NCBI RefSeq assembly: GCF_009765755.1
Contig: NZ_LMUV01000011.1
Location: 104,336 to 168,335, forward strand
Direction: 5' to 3'
DNA length: 64,000 nt
DNA from: Rhodanobacter sp. L36
Lineage (GTDB): Bacteria > Pseudomonadota > Gammaproteobacteria > Xanthomonadales > Rhodanobacteraceae
In this document: positions 20,914 through 30,452 of the stretch, piece by piece
Layout: each line of letters opens with the position of its first letter
Numbering within the stretch: position 1 is the stretch's first letter
Notes under the pieces: generated by a model
Told to the model about the DNA's origin: nothing
The model's database searches: none
What the model saw: the letters and a program-made list of their open reading frames with translations, nothing else
Position numbers and translations under genes: made by a program

Positions 20914-23688
20914 ATGAAGACACTTACGACACGACGCAAGCAGCGCGAGGCGTTGCTGATGTTGGGACTCGCGGTCGGCTTGACCGCCTGTGGTGGCGGC
21001 GGTTCGAGCGGTGTCCGGCCAACGCCTCCCGCGCCGGCACCGGCTCCGGCACCTGGGCCCGCTCCTGCACCGCCACCGACGCCTCCCGCCGACGCGCAAC
21101 TGTCCATCACGCATGCCGACCTTGCGCATGCGCAAGGTTTTACCGGTGCGGGCGTGCTGATCGGCATCGTCGACAGCGGCATCATGGAAAACCATCCGGC
21201 ACTGGCCGGGCGCGTCACCAAGGAACTGATCTACGTCGATTCGCCGCCCAACAACACATCGATCGACGACGTGGTTGGCCACGGTACCTGGGTGTCCGAA
21301 ATTGCTGCGGGCACGTCGTTCGATGATTTCGCCGGCGGCGTCGCACCGGGCGCCAACCTGTTGTCCGCACGAATCATCAGCGACACCGAGCCGGTGGATG
21401 ACGGCTCCGGACAGGGCAATCAGGTCACGGCAGCCGACGCGGATTTCTTCAGCCAGACACTCAACCCTGCGCTGATCGCCGCAGGTGTGCAGGTGATGAA
21501 CAATTCCTGGGGCGGCATCTACTGGGATACCACCAACAGCTCGATCAACCAGGCTTTCGCCGCAGCCTACGAGCCGTTCGTGCTGCAGCACGACGGCCTG
21601 GTGGTGTTTGCCGCGGGCAACGACTCGAAGAGTCAGCCGAGTGACATCGCGATGTTGCCGACGCTGGCGCCGCAGCTTGAAAAAGGCTGGCTGGTTGCAG
21701 TGGCCGTCGACAGCAATCATCCGACCCAGCTGGCGAGTTACTCCAATGCCTGCGGCCCCGCGATGAACTACTGCCTGGCCGCGCCCGGCAACGTCATCGT
21801 CAGCGGCAAAGACGACACCACCGCCAGCCAGAGCTACTACATTGTGGAAGGCACGTCGTTCGCGGCGCCGCAGGTCTCCGGTGCCGCGGCACTGGTCTGG
21901 CAGGCGTTTCCCTATTTCAACAACGATCTCGTGCGGCAAACGCTGCTCGGCACCGCCGATGACCTTGGCGCGCCAGGCGTCGACGCCACGTTTGGTTACG
22001 GAGAACTCGACGTTGGGAGGGCGGTCAACGGTCCGGCGAAATTCGACTGGGGCGATGTCACCGTGAACTTCACCGGCGACTCGAGCTGGAACAATCCGAT
22101 CTCCGGCGCCGGCGGCCTGATCAAGCAAGGCGCCGGCACGCTGACGCTCACGCAGCCTTCGACCTATACGGGCGACACCAACGTGCAGGGCGGCGCGCTC
22201 ATGGCCAAGTCGCTGGCCGGCAACGTCAATGTGAGCCAGTCCGGCACGCTGGCGTTGAGCGGCGGCGATGTCACGGTAGCGGGCAACTACACACAATCCG
22301 ATTCCGGTCATCTCGCCGTTTCGCTGGGCTCGGTGCTGCGCGTGGCCGGCACCGCCGCGATCACGGGTGGCGACCTTTTGGTCACCGGCAAGAACAGCGG
22401 TTACGTGGTGAACTCGCATACCGACGTGCTCGATGCCGCCGGTGGTCTGACCGGAGTCTTCAGCGGCCTGGACACCGCGTCCAACGTCACGCTCAATGCC
22501 ACGATCGGCTACGACGCGCACAGTGCATGGCTCAACGTCCAGCAAGTAAACGTCACCCAGATCCAGGGCGCTTCATACACGGCGGCATCTTACGGGGCCG
22601 CGCAACGCGTGCAAGGCGCGTTCGAGCAGATCAACAGCCAGCTGAGTGGAACCGGCGTAGCGAGTGGCCAGCCTGTCGCCACATCTTTCATCGTCGGCGC
22701 CGCCAATATCCAGCAGTCACCCAGCGTGGCCGCCGCGCAGCAATCGCTCGAAAGCCTCTCCGGCCAGCTGCACGCGGCCAGCACGGCGATGACGTTCGAG
22801 GCGATCGATGCTGGCACGCGTGCGCTGTCTGATCGGTTCGACGCGTTGCTGGACAAGCCGCTCGCCGGTGCGTGGACGCAGAACCTCGGCTATCACGGTG
22901 GCATGTCGCGCAACGGTTACAGCAATGTCGGTTACGACCTCAGCGGCGTGATGATCGGCCAAGACGAACGCATCGGCGGCAATGGCTATGTCGGCTATGC
23001 CTTGAATCAGAGCAATGGCCTCGGGCGACTTGCCGAAAGCGCCGACCAGGGACGCAGCCACGCACTCGAAGGCATGCTTTACGGCGGCGTGATCAACGGT
23101 TCGTGGTACACGATGGGCCGCTTCGGCATGGGCGACTATCGTGAAAACATCCGCCGCTTCCTCCAGCTTGGAAGTCAGGAAGCCGGCGTGGCCAGCGACA
23201 GTAATGGCAGCTACAGCATCGCGTACGGCGAAAGCGGTTATCGGATGGAAGCCGGCCATACCGAAATCACGCCGTACGTGAACCTGCAGTACGCGCAAGT
23301 CCAACGCGATGGATTCGACGAGCAGGGTGCCGATGGGTTTGGTCTCAAGGCCGACGGGCAAACCGCAGCACGCTGGCAGGCTGGCGTCGGCCTGCGCGCC
23401 ATGCGCAAATGGACGTTCCTCAGTGGTGGCAGCCTGAGCCTGCAAACACGGTTGCTGTGGCAGCAATCGTTCGGCATGCGCGGTGAGGTGTTCGACGCCA
23501 GCTTTACCGGCCTCAATCAATTCGCTCCGCTGGGCGGCGTCGGCCTCGCACGATATGGCGGCGTGATCGGCAGCACGCTGAACTGGAGCATGACCCCGCG
23601 CGCCAGCCTGCAGATCGGTTACGACCAGTATGTCGGTCAGGGCCAGGAATCGAAGATGGGCACCGCCAGTTTCAACTGGAGCTTCTGA
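20914..23688 (+). CDS. Subtilisin-like (S8) autotransporter protease with lipobox
   Basis: The ATG at 20914 follows GAGGGAG; the in-frame ATG at 20809 is rejected. A 924-residue protein with a lipoprotein-type signal ending LTAC (Cys26), a Pro/Ala-rich linker (about 35-60) and an S8 protease domain with Asp87 (GIVDSGI), His123 (GHGTWVSE) and Ser315 (GTSFAAPQVSG). An autotransporter-associated beta strand repeat (GAGTLTLTQPSTYTGDTNV) and a C-terminal beta-barrel of about 270 residues ending in Phe follow. It resembles SphB1-type surface lipoprotein maturation proteases. Substrate unknown. Confidence 0.93.
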   Translation: MKTLTTRRKQREALLMLGLAVGLTACGGGGSSGVRPTPPAPAPAPAPGPAPAPPPTPPADAQLSITHADLAHAQGFTGAGVLIGIVDSGIMENHPALAGRVTKELIYVDSPPNNTSIDDVVGHGTWVSEIAAGTSFDDFAGGVAPGANLLSARIISDTEPVDDGSGQGNQVTAADADFFSQTLNPALIAAGVQVMNNSWGGIYWDTTNSSINQAFAAAYEPFVLQHDGLVVFAAGNDSKSQPSDIAMLPTLAPQLEKGWLVAVAVDSNHPTQLASYSNACGPAMNYCLAAPGNVIVSGKDDTTASQSYYIVEGTSFAAPQVSGAAALVWQAFPYFNNDLVRQTLLGTADDLGAPGVDATFGYGELDVGRAVNGPAKFDWGDVTVNFTGDSSWNNPISGAGGLIKQGAGTLTLTQPSTYTGDTNVQGGALMAKSLAGNVNVSQSGTLALSGGDVTVAGNYTQSDSGHLAVSLGSVLRVAGTAAITGGDLLVTGKNSGYVVNSHTDVLDAAGGLTGVFSGLDTASNVTLNATIGYDAHSAWLNVQQVNVTQIQGASYTAASYGAAQRVQGAFEQINSQLSGTGVASGQPVATSFIVGAANIQQSPSVAAAQQSLESLSGQLHAASTAMTFEAIDAGTRALSDRFDALLDKPLAGAWTQNLGYHGGMSRNGYSNVGYDLSGVMIGQDERIGGNGYVGYALNQSNGLGRLAESADQGRSHALEGMLYGGVINGSWYTMGRFGMGDYRENIRRFLQLGSQEAGVASDSNGSYSIAYGESGYRMEAGHTEITPYVNLQYAQVQRDGFDEQGADGFGLKADGQTAARWQAGVGLRAMRKWTFLSGGSLSLQTRLLWQQSFGMRGEVFDASFTGLNQFAPLGGVGLARYGGVIGSTLNWSMTPRASLQIGYDQYVGQGQESKMGTASFNWSF

Positions 23689-23725
23689 GCGATCGTTCGA
23701 TTTGTATCGGCCGGCAACGTCGTGT

Positions 23726-24034
23726 TCATCGCATGGCGTTGGCCGCGGCGCGCACTGGAACGGTGGCGCCTCCGGCCAGCTCGATGTCTACGGTTGCGTG
23801 CTCGACGTACAAATCGATCATCACTTTGCGCAACCCGGGTGCTTGCGCGCAAAACACGTCGATCGAGCTCAACGTCAGCTGGAACTGCGCGCGGATACCG
23901 CGCGATGATCCCCCGCCTGCCTTCCATGGAAGGACGATACCGACAGACGGGTGCGCAGCTTCGATGTGGATCGACCGGACATGATCACGCTGGCACGATT
24001 CGAAGTGCCGACGCTGATACCTGCGAGCTGACAT
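23726..24034 (-). CDS. Hypothetical small protein (tentative)
   Basis: The 365-bp space between the autotransporter and GH35 genes contains a minus-strand frame of about 102 codons from an ATG at 24034. Third positions are rich in G and C, as in real genes here, and the translation has a plausible beta-rich tail (MIDLYVEHATVDIEL). The frame stays open into the GH35 start region, so the N-terminus is uncertain. No family was recognised. It may be a small gene, a decayed remnant or a chance frame. Confidence 0.3.
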   Translation of the reverse strand: MSARRYQRRHFESCQRDHVRSIHIEAAHPSVGIVLPWKAGGGSSRGIRAQFQLTLSSIDVFCAQAPGLRKVMIDLYVEHATVDIELAGGATVPVRAAANAMR

Positions 24035-24053
24035 TCCCGAGCGGAGAGAAATC

Positions 24054-25931
24054 ATGCGGCGACGGAGCTTTTTGCAACTGGCGGCACTCACACCGTTCGC
24101 GGACTGGTCGTGGCACTCCGACGCGATGCCGCGAGCAGCAAGAGAGTTGATCGAGCAAGCGTCCGACGGCAAGCCGCATCGCTTCCAACTGGCGTCGCGC
24201 GATTTTCTGCTCGATGGCCATCCGTTTCAGATACGCAGCGGCGAAATGCATCCGGCGCGCATTCCGGTGGAGTACTGGTTGCACCGCATCCGCATGGCGA
24301 AAGCGATGGGGCTCAACACGATTTCGATCTACCTGATGTGGAATCACTTCGAGCGCGAACCGGGTGAGTTCGATTTCCACACCGGCAATCGCGACTTCGT
24401 CCATTTCATTCGACTGTGCCAGCACGAAGGCATGTGGGTTTATCTGCGTCCCGGTCCGTACATTTGTGGCGAATGGGATTTCGGCGGACTGCCGCCGTAC
24501 CTGTTGCGTCATCCGCATATCCGCGTACGCAACAAGGACGATGCCGATTACATGAATGCCTTGCGCCGTTACGTCGGCAGGATCGCTGAACAGGTCGCGC
24601 CGTTGATGGCACGCAACGGCGGCCCGGTGCTGATGTTCCAGATCGAAAACGAATACGCGTCGTTCGGCAACGATCTGGCTTACATGAAGGAGTTGCTGGT
24701 GCTGTGGCAATCGCACGGTATCGATGGACCGTTTTCGATTTCCGATGGTTTGGGCGCGATCCAGAAAACGCGCTCCTATCTTCCCGGTACTGCGCTTGGT
24801 CTGGATGGAGACACGGATTTCGTCGCCGCGCAGTTGCTGGCCGGCGATGCGCCGGTGTGGATGGGCGAAGGTTATCCGGGCTGGATCACGCACTGGGGCG
24901 ACCAGGATTTCCAGCGCGGCGATCTGAAGGCGACGCTGCAGGCTCTGCTTCAGCAGGGCCGATCGTTCAACATGTACGTGGTGCACGGTGGTACCAATTT
25001 CGGCTTCAGCGCGGGCGCAAATGCCGACGATGACGGCTCGCACTTCGAGCCGGTGATTACCAGCTACGACTACGGCGCGCCGATCAACGAGCGCGGCGAA
25101 CCGACGGCGGACTATCACGCATTCCGTGCACTCATCGCCGCAAGCGCACGCGCGCCGCTTCCCGCGATACCCGCGGTGTCCGCAGCCATCCGTTTCCCCG
25201 CATTGCAACTCGAACCGCACGCATCGCTATGGGACAACCTGCCGCCCGCGAAGCAGGTGACATTACCTCAGGCCAACGAGCTGTTGTTTGCGCAGGATCA
25301 CGGCATGGTGCTCTACCGCAAGCGCGTGCACGGCGGCGGCATGTTGTCGCTGGATGGCCTGCGCGATTACGCGACGGTGTTCCGCGATGGTCACTACATG
25401 GGTTTTCTCTCACGCATGCAGAAGCCGAAGCAATCGCTGGATCTGCAGATGGCGTTGCCTGCATCCGATGACGAAACCATGCTGGAAATCCTCGTCGACA
25501 GTTTCGGCCACGTCAATTACGGCCATGCGATGTCGGATCGAAAAGGCATCGTCAGCGCGATTCTTCTGGACGGGCACGAGCAACAACACTGGGACGTGCA
25601 CAGCCTGCCGCTCGACGATGCGTGGCTTGCCGGATTGCGACCGATCCATGGCACGCCATCGCGACCAGGCGTGTTTTTTCGCGCGACTTTTGCGCTTCGG
25701 AAAACCGGCGACACGTACATCGACATGAGCGCCTGGGACAAGGGTTACCTGTGGATCAACGGTCGCCTGCTCGGGCGCTACTGGAACATCGGGCCACAAC
25801 AGCGCCTGTATTGTCCGGCCAGCTGGTTACGGGCAGGGCACAACGAGGTGCTGGTATTGGACATGCATCGCACAGAAGCGGCGTCGATCCGCGGCGTGGA
25901 AACGCTGAAGGATGCGGACCACGCCGCATGA
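24054..25931 (+). CDS. GH35 beta-galactosidase, exported
   Basis: A 625-residue GH35 enzyme. The N-terminus MRRRSFLQLAALTPF looks like a Tat-type or conventional signal. The catalytic domain contains SIYLMWNHFE, LRPGPYICGEWDFGGLP, the ENEY motif with Glu198 and Glu200, and MGEGYPGWITHWG with a second catalytic Glu. C-terminal jelly-roll domains end in WINGRLLGRYWNIGPQ. It removes terminal beta-galactose from oligosaccharides, as needed for xyloglucan or galactan side chains. It has GGAGAG upstream and leads a probable two-gene unit with the GH27 gene 61 bp downstream. Confidence 0.94.
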   Translation: MRRRSFLQLAALTPFADWSWHSDAMPRAARELIEQASDGKPHRFQLASRDFLLDGHPFQIRSGEMHPARIPVEYWLHRIRMAKAMGLNTISIYLMWNHFEREPGEFDFHTGNRDFVHFIRLCQHEGMWVYLRPGPYICGEWDFGGLPPYLLRHPHIRVRNKDDADYMNALRRYVGRIAEQVAPLMARNGGPVLMFQIENEYASFGNDLAYMKELLVLWQSHGIDGPFSISDGLGAIQKTRSYLPGTALGLDGDTDFVAAQLLAGDAPVWMGEGYPGWITHWGDQDFQRGDLKATLQALLQQGRSFNMYVVHGGTNFGFSAGANADDDGSHFEPVITSYDYGAPINERGEPTADYHAFRALIAASARAPLPAIPAVSAAIRFPALQLEPHASLWDNLPPAKQVTLPQANELLFAQDHGMVLYRKRVHGGGMLSLDGLRDYATVFRDGHYMGFLSRMQKPKQSLDLQMALPASDDETMLEILVDSFGHVNYGHAMSDRKGIVSAILLDGHEQQHWDVHSLPLDDAWLAGLRPIHGTPSRPGVFFRATFALRKTGDTYIDMSAWDKGYLWINGRLLGRYWNIGPQQRLYCPASWLRAGHNEVLVLDMHRTEAASIRGVETLKDADHAA

Positions 25932-25992
25932 ATGTTTCCATTGTCGTGCGATCCTTTTCGTCATCGCGATCCCGTCGCAACAGGAGAACCTG

Positions 25993-27213
25993 ATGAAGCT
26001 GCTTGCCTGCGTTGTCGTCGCTGCTGCCGTGTTCGGCGCAGCATCCGTCCGCGCCGCGACGCCCATAGCTGCCACGCCGCCGATGGGCTGGAACAGCTGG
26101 AACCACTTCGCCAAAAAGGTGAGCGACAAGGACATTCGCGCCTCCGCCGACGCGATGGTCGCCAGCGGCATGCGCGATTCGGGCTACGTCTACGTCAACA
26201 TCGACGATGGCTGGCAGGGGCAGCGCGATGCGAGTGGTGCGATCCGCGCAAACGACAAGTTTCCCGACATGAAAGCGCTGGCCGATTACGTGCATTCGAA
26301 AGGCCTCAAGCTCGGCATCTACAGTTCGCCCGGCAGCAAGACCTGCGCGGGTTACACCGGCTCGCTCGGGCACGAGGTGCAGGACGCGCATAGGTATGCG
26401 CAGTGGGGCGTCGATTACCTGAAGTACGACTTGTGCAGTTTCCGCACCGACGTGATGGAAGCGCAGCATCCGAACGACAAGGTCGCGCAGATGCAAGCGA
26501 TGGAAGCGGCCTACCAGAAGATGCGCCGTGCGCTCGATGCCACGCATCGGCCGATCATCTATTCGCTGTGCCAGTACGGCTGGGATGCGGTGTGGGAGTG
26601 GGGTGCGTCACCCGGAGTACGCGGCAACCTGTGGCGCACCACCGACGACGTCAGCCTCAACTGGATGTCGATCCACGCCAACGCCACCCAGCAATCGGGA
26701 TTGGCGCGATTCGCCGGTCCCGGCCACTGGAACGATCCGGACATGCTGGAAGTCGGCAATCAGCTGGGCGACAAGCAGCTGACCATGCCCGAGAATCGCG
26801 CGCACTTCAGCCTGTGGGCGATGATGGCCGCGCCGCTGATTGCCGGCAACGATCTTTCGGCGATGACACCCGACGTGCGCGCCGTGTTGACCAATCGCGA
26901 CGTCATTGCCATCGATCAGGATGCATTGGGCGCACAAGGCGAACGCGCCTACGCCGACGGACAGATGGAAGTGTGGACGAAGCCGCTGGCCGGCGGCGGA
27001 CTGGCGATTGCGGTGCTCAACGTGGGCTGGGATCGCTACATCGGCCGTCCGTTCCATCTCGATCTTTCACGACTCGGCCTGAAAGACGGTCAGCAAGGCA
27101 AGGATCTGTGGAGCGGCAAGGCCATCACGTTGCAGGGCAGTCAGCCGATCCTGCTGAAGGAGCACGATGTGCTGATGGTGCGGCTGGATCGACCGATGCA
27201 TGCAGCAAACTAG
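25993..27213 (+). CDS. GH27 alpha-galactosidase, secreted
   Basis: The ATG at 25993 has CAGGAGAA upstream and starts a signal peptide (MKLLACVVVAAAVFGAASVRA); the in-frame ATG at 25912 would overlap GH35 and bury it. The 406-residue product shows TPPMGWNSWNHF, YLKYDLCS with nucleophile Asp146, and GHWNDPDMLEVG carrying the acid/base Asp. A C-terminal beta domain follows. It cleaves terminal alpha-1,6-galactose, for example from galactomannan or raffinose-type sugars. Co-transcription with GH35 is likely. Confidence 0.94.
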   Translation: MKLLACVVVAAAVFGAASVRAATPIAATPPMGWNSWNHFAKKVSDKDIRASADAMVASGMRDSGYVYVNIDDGWQGQRDASGAIRANDKFPDMKALADYVHSKGLKLGIYSSPGSKTCAGYTGSLGHEVQDAHRYAQWGVDYLKYDLCSFRTDVMEAQHPNDKVAQMQAMEAAYQKMRRALDATHRPIIYSLCQYGWDAVWEWGASPGVRGNLWRTTDDVSLNWMSIHANATQQSGLARFAGPGHWNDPDMLEVGNQLGDKQLTMPENRAHFSLWAMMAAPLIAGNDLSAMTPDVRAVLTNRDVIAIDQDALGAQGERAYADGQMEVWTKPLAGGGLAIAVLNVGWDRYIGRPFHLDLSRLGLKDGQQGKDLWSGKAITLQGSQPILLKEHDVLMVRLDRPMHAAN

Positions 27214-27232
27214 TCACTGCGTCGCTGCTCGC

Positions 27233-27490
27233 ATGACCCCGACCAAGCCACCGCCTTTGCGCTGCCCTTGTTGTTACTGCAAGACAATCGAGGAGCGAAG
27301 CTCGTATCTCATCTGCCCGATCTGCTCCTGGGAAGATGATGGTCAGGACGACGCGACTGCGGATGACATACGGGGCGGGCCCAACCACGACCTCAGCCTT
27401 GCTCAGGCTCGCACGAACTACAAGTCGTTTGGCGCGTCATGTCGAAAAAATCTACCGCAGGTTCGCGCGCCTTTTCCTCATGAGTTGTGA
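27233..27490 (+). CDS. Small CPCC-type cysteine-rich protein
   Basis: An 85-residue protein from the ATG at 27233 (an upstream in-frame ATG at 27200 would overlap the GH27 gene). It matches the Cys_rich_CPCC pattern: CPCCYCKTIEE, then ICPICSWEDDGQDD, then ADDIRGGPNHDLSLAQAR. The cysteines look like a zinc-ribbon metal site. The family is widespread, uncharacterised and often linked to mobile or toxin loci. Its function here is unknown. Confidence 0.75.
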   Translation: MTPTKPPPLRCPCCYCKTIEERSSYLICPICSWEDDGQDDATADDIRGGPNHDLSLAQARTNYKSFGASCRKNLPQVRAPFPHEL

Positions 27491-27522
27491 AGTCGCCACG
27501 AGCTGGCGGGATCATTCGTTGC

Positions 27523-28680
27523 TCACGCCTTGCCGTGAAACAACTCTCGCCCGATCAGCATGCGACGGATCTCGTTGGTGCCGGCGCCGATCTCGTAGAG
27601 CTTGGCGTCGCGCAGCAATCGACCGGCGGGGAACTCGTTGATATAGCCGTTGCCGCCCAGCGTCTGGATCGCTTCGAGCGCGACCTGCACCGCATTGACC
27701 GATGCGTTGAGCAGGCACGCGGCCGGATCGATCCGCGACTTCACGCCGTTATCGAACTGCTGCGCCACCATGTACGCGAAACCGCGTGAACTCTGCAGCG
27801 CGGTGTACATGTCCGCGATCTTCGCCTGCATCACGCCGAAGGTGCCGATCGGCGCGTTGAACTGCTTGCGCTCGCGCACGTAGGGCAGCGCGAGATCGAG
27901 CGCCGCCTGCATCAGGCCGAGCGGGCCGCCGGACAGCACGAGTCGCTCGGTGTCGAGGCCGCTCATCAACACGCGCACACCTTCATTCACTTCGCCGACG
28001 ATGTTTTCCGCGGGAATCTCGCAGTCCTCGAACACCAGTTCGCAGGTGTTCGAGCCGCGCATGCCGAGCTTGTCGAGCTTCTGCGCGGTGGTGAAACCCT
28101 TCATGCCTTTCTCGACGATGAAGGCCGTCATGCAGCGGCTGCCGGCCGGACGTGGCGCGGTACGCATGTAGACCAGCAACACGTCGGCATCAGGGCCGTT
28201 GGTGATCCACATCTTGCTGCCGTTGGCAACCCACACATCGCCCTTCAACTCGGCCTTGCAGGTCATCGAGCCGACCACGTCGGAGCCCGCGCCGGGCTCG
28301 CTCATCGCGAGCGCGCCGACGTATTCGCCGCTGCACATTTTCGGAATGTACTTGCGCCGCTGCGCTTCGTTGCCGTTGTGGAAGATGTTCTGCACTGCGA
28401 GATTGGAATGCGCCCCGTAGGACAACCCCACCGAACCCGATGCACGCGAGATCTCTTCCATCGCCACCATGTGCGCGAGGAAACCCATGCCGGTGCCACC
28501 GTATTCGGTGGGGATCGTCATGCCGAGCAAACCCATCTCGCCGAACTTCTGCCAAAGGTCCGACGGAAACAGGTTGTCGCGATCGATACGATCCGCACGC
28601 GGCGCGATCTCCTTCTCCGCAAACGCATGCACGGTATCGCGCAACAGGTCGATGTCTTCTCCCAGGGGAAACGGACGCAT
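27523..28680 (-). CDS. ivd: Isovaleryl-CoA dehydrogenase
   Basis: The start at 28680 ([15 protein letters not shown]) has AAGGAAA upstream; an in-frame ATG at 28833 is not conserved. A 385-residue acyl-CoA dehydrogenase with FAD motifs ([31 protein letters not shown]). The catalytic base sits in [15 protein letters not shown], the location characteristic of isovaleryl-CoA dehydrogenase rather than of medium- or short-chain enzymes, where the Glu is near the C-terminus. It oxidises isovaleryl-CoA to 3-methylcrotonyl-CoA in leucine catabolism, feeding the MccB-type carboxylase encoded about 9 kb away. Confidence 0.92.
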   Translation of the reverse strand: MRPFPLGEDIDLLRDTVHAFAEKEIAPRADRIDRDNLFPSDLWQKFGEMGLLGMTIPTEYGGTGMGFLAHMVAMEEISRASGSVGLSYGAHSNLAVQNIFHNGNEAQRRKYIPKMCSGEYVGALAMSEPGAGSDVVGSMTCKAELKGDVWVANGSKMWITNGPDADVLLVYMRTAPRPAGSRCMTAFIVEKGMKGFTTAQKLDKLGMRGSNTCELVFEDCEIPAENIVGEVNEGVRVLMSGLDTERLVLSGGPLGLMQAALDLALPYVRERKQFNAPIGTFGVMQAKIADMYTALQSSRGFAYMVAQQFDNGVKSRIDPAACLLNASVNAVQVALEAIQTLGGNGYINEFPAGRLLRDAKLYEIGAGTNEIRRMLIGRELFHGKA

Positions 28681-29017
28681 GGGGATTTCCTTGAAAGTCA
28701 GGACGTGATCATAGCGCAAGCGTGTTTTGCCTCTGCAGGGCTGAACAGCCATAGCGGCAATGCTCATGGTCGATTCAAAACTGCTCGACAATTGATGAGG
28801 GCATGGGACGAACTTTGCGACTGCAGTGCCCAACGGCGAGGCGATCGCGCCATATTCTGAAGTGGTCAGAAGACTACAGACTCCGCCATTCGGGTGTGCA
28901 AATCTCGGTGATGCCGGTGGTCGCCAACGTGGTCATGAGGTATGCCCTAAAAAAGTTCGACGGCCTTTTTCGAATTCGCAATCTCGACATCTTCATTTGC
29001 ATACCGAGCCCCATTGC
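28681..29017. other. Intergenic region between ivd and the lipoprotein gene
   Basis: A 337-bp space between divergent genes. Frames crossing it give unconserved translations. The downstream half is visibly less GC-rich than the flanking housekeeping genes, marking the start of a lower-GC patch that continues to about 29.8 kb. No promoter, RNA or repeat was identified with confidence. Confidence 0.5.
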
Positions 29018-29620
29018 ATGCGCCTACATCAACCCAGCTTATTGATCCTCTCTCTGTTTGCCCTGACCACAGGATGCTCATCGATGAATCATGGCGACCC
29101 CAAAAATCCGAAGAAAAATCCGCATCCGGTAAAGCGCTATGAAGTCACCGCCACGGCGGAGGCGCCCGGACCGTGGGACTCAGTGAAAGGGATCGTGTTT
29201 TTTGAAGTACTCAACGCCGCGTGCACCCCAGAAGACAAGTTTCTTGGTGTGCACGCGATACCCAGGGATGTGCCAGTCGATTTTAAAATGATCCGTATTG
29301 ATGAGAAAACCTGGAAAGGCTACTTCTATAGAGATTCAATGCGGGATGAGGACTACTACGGACTCGGCATTTGCCATTGGGAAGCATCCGGCGTGTCGGC
29401 TATCTTCACTGCGCACGGCGTGACATTTGCCTCAGGTGATGCGCTGGATGTTTTTTTAAGGAAAGGATCGCAGACGAGCTTTTTCAGGAAGAGTTTCTAT
29501 GAGGATCGCTCCTCTTCGTTAACTAGCGTGCCAGATTTTTCAGCAATCAATCCGCAAGTTGTCCAACATCCCAATGATTTCTTCCCGATTTCTGTCAATG
29601 TCAAGGAAGCCATGCCATGA
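29018..29620 (+). CDS. Hypothetical lipoprotein of about 200 residues
   Basis: The ATG at 29018 starts a lipoprotein signal (MRLHQPSLLILSLFALTTGC; lipobox Cys at residue 20). An upstream frame is open from 28826 but unconserved. The mature part has VKRYEVTATAEAPGPWDSVKG and DYYGLGICHWEASG. Proteins of this appearance often sit directly before large secreted lipase-like or toxin genes, possibly as immunity or accessory proteins; that is recollection and inference, not a search result. The gene is lower in GC: the 60 bases at 29461-29520 hold 28 G or C. Its stop overlaps the next start by four bases. Confidence 0.78.
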   Translation: MRLHQPSLLILSLFALTTGCSSMNHGDPKNPKKNPHPVKRYEVTATAEAPGPWDSVKGIVFFEVLNAACTPEDKFLGVHAIPRDVPVDFKMIRIDEKTWKGYFYRDSMRDEDYYGLGICHWEASGVSAIFTAHGVTFASGDALDVFLRKGSQTSFFRKSFYEDRSSSLTSVPDFSAINPQVVQHPNDFFPISVNVKEAMP

Positions 29621-29841
29621 GTCTTGACCCGGAAGTTTCCGCTGCTGCTGCCAGCGATGCATACAAGGATCGTAATCAAGACGAAATTGGTCGAACCGTC
29701 TACTTAAAGATCGGCAATACGGGGTGCTTGACTACGAAGCTGATCCCAAGACTGGTTTTCACGCGACGGCCTATCTCGATTGGAGCACGAACGGCCGATG
29801 GTTGCGCTTTCAAACCGCCGTGCATATTTTCCGGCCGTTAG
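29617..29841 (+). pseudogene. Truncated, frameshifted remnant of a larger protein, possibly a secreted effector
   Basis: An ATG overlaps the lipoprotein stop (ATGA) and begins MSLDPEVSAAAASDAYKDRN. Coding character then moves to another frame near 29720, where VLDYEADPKTGFHATAYLDW continues the sequence; in the original frame the translation turns unconserved and stops at 29841. The start and the shifted segment together resemble the N-terminus of large alpha/beta-hydrolase-like proteins with a nearby lipoprotein partner in related bacteria. Nothing of the body of such a protein remains before the next gene at 29920. A GC-rich stem-loop lies at 29870-29897. It could alternatively be a genuine short ORF. 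Confidence 0.5.
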
Positions 29842-29919
29842 TGAGAGATGCCATGCGGATGTGCATCCAGACGGCGGCGAATATTGCCGCCGCCGTCTTC
29901 AAAAAAGTTCGACGTAGCC

Positions 29920-30357
29920 TTATCGTCCGACCCTGGCGAACTTCGCTTTCAGCGCGACGCCGGACATCAGAAAACCTTTGTGGCATTCGTAGTTCTGCGT
30001 GTCGCGGAACTCCACGTTGTTGTAGTTGCTGACGATGTCGGTCACGGCGTTGGCACCGGCGCGTTTCGCATCATCCTGCAGCGAGATCAGGTTGGTTTCG
30101 AGTACGTGGTCGCAGGTTTCCTGATCGCTCTTTCCGAAGGCGTTGGTCTTGCGGCTGATGGTGACATTGTCATCCAGCACCTTGCCGTGCGGGCCCGTGC
30201 CGGCAAGATAGAACTTCACGCTGCCGTCGAGTTTGCCGTTCCTGGTCGCTTCGGACACGGCGCGATCGAACGGCAGGTGGACGACTTTCTCGGCAGCCAT
30301 GCTGATGGCAGGTGCCGCCATCAGAATCGCCGCCAGGGTGAGGGTCTTTGCTCTCAT
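29920..30357 (-). CDS. Small secreted protein of unknown function
   Basis: The start at 30357 has AAGGAGAT upstream; an ATG at 30396 is less likely. A 145-residue protein with a signal peptide (MRAKTLTLAAILMAAPAISMAA). The mature part includes VKFYLAGTGPHGKVLDDN, a Cys in ETCDHVLETNL and VSNYNNVEFRDTQNYECHKG with a second Cys, so one disulfide is possible. Homologues in Xanthomonadales are, as I recall, often misnamed excinuclease ATPase subunit; nothing here supports that name. It lies just downstream of the aryl polyene operon on the same strand, and any link is unproven. Confidence 0.75.
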   Translation of the reverse strand: MRAKTLTLAAILMAAPAISMAAEKVVHLPFDRAVSEATRNGKLDGSVKFYLAGTGPHGKVLDDNVTISRKTNAFGKSDQETCDHVLETNLISLQDDAKRAGANAVTDIVSNYNNVEFRDTQNYECHKGFLMSGVALKAKFARVGR

Positions 30358-30452
30358 GCGAGTGATCTCCTTGCGTTGTTTAAGAGTGAGGGACACGGGT
30401 GATGTCTTGCGGTGATAGCCATCGGATTCTTTTCAGGACGAACGCAGGGATA

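Noticed and set aside
20740..22545. A 601-codon minus-strand frame opposite the S8 autotransporter
   Set aside because: The plus strand encodes the full catalytic triad, linker and barrel. The antisense translation resembles no family.
29870..29897. A GC-rich hairpin (GACGGCGGC with GCCGCCGTC) as a terminator
   Set aside because: No T-run follows on either strand, so it was kept only as a comment on the neighbouring remnant.
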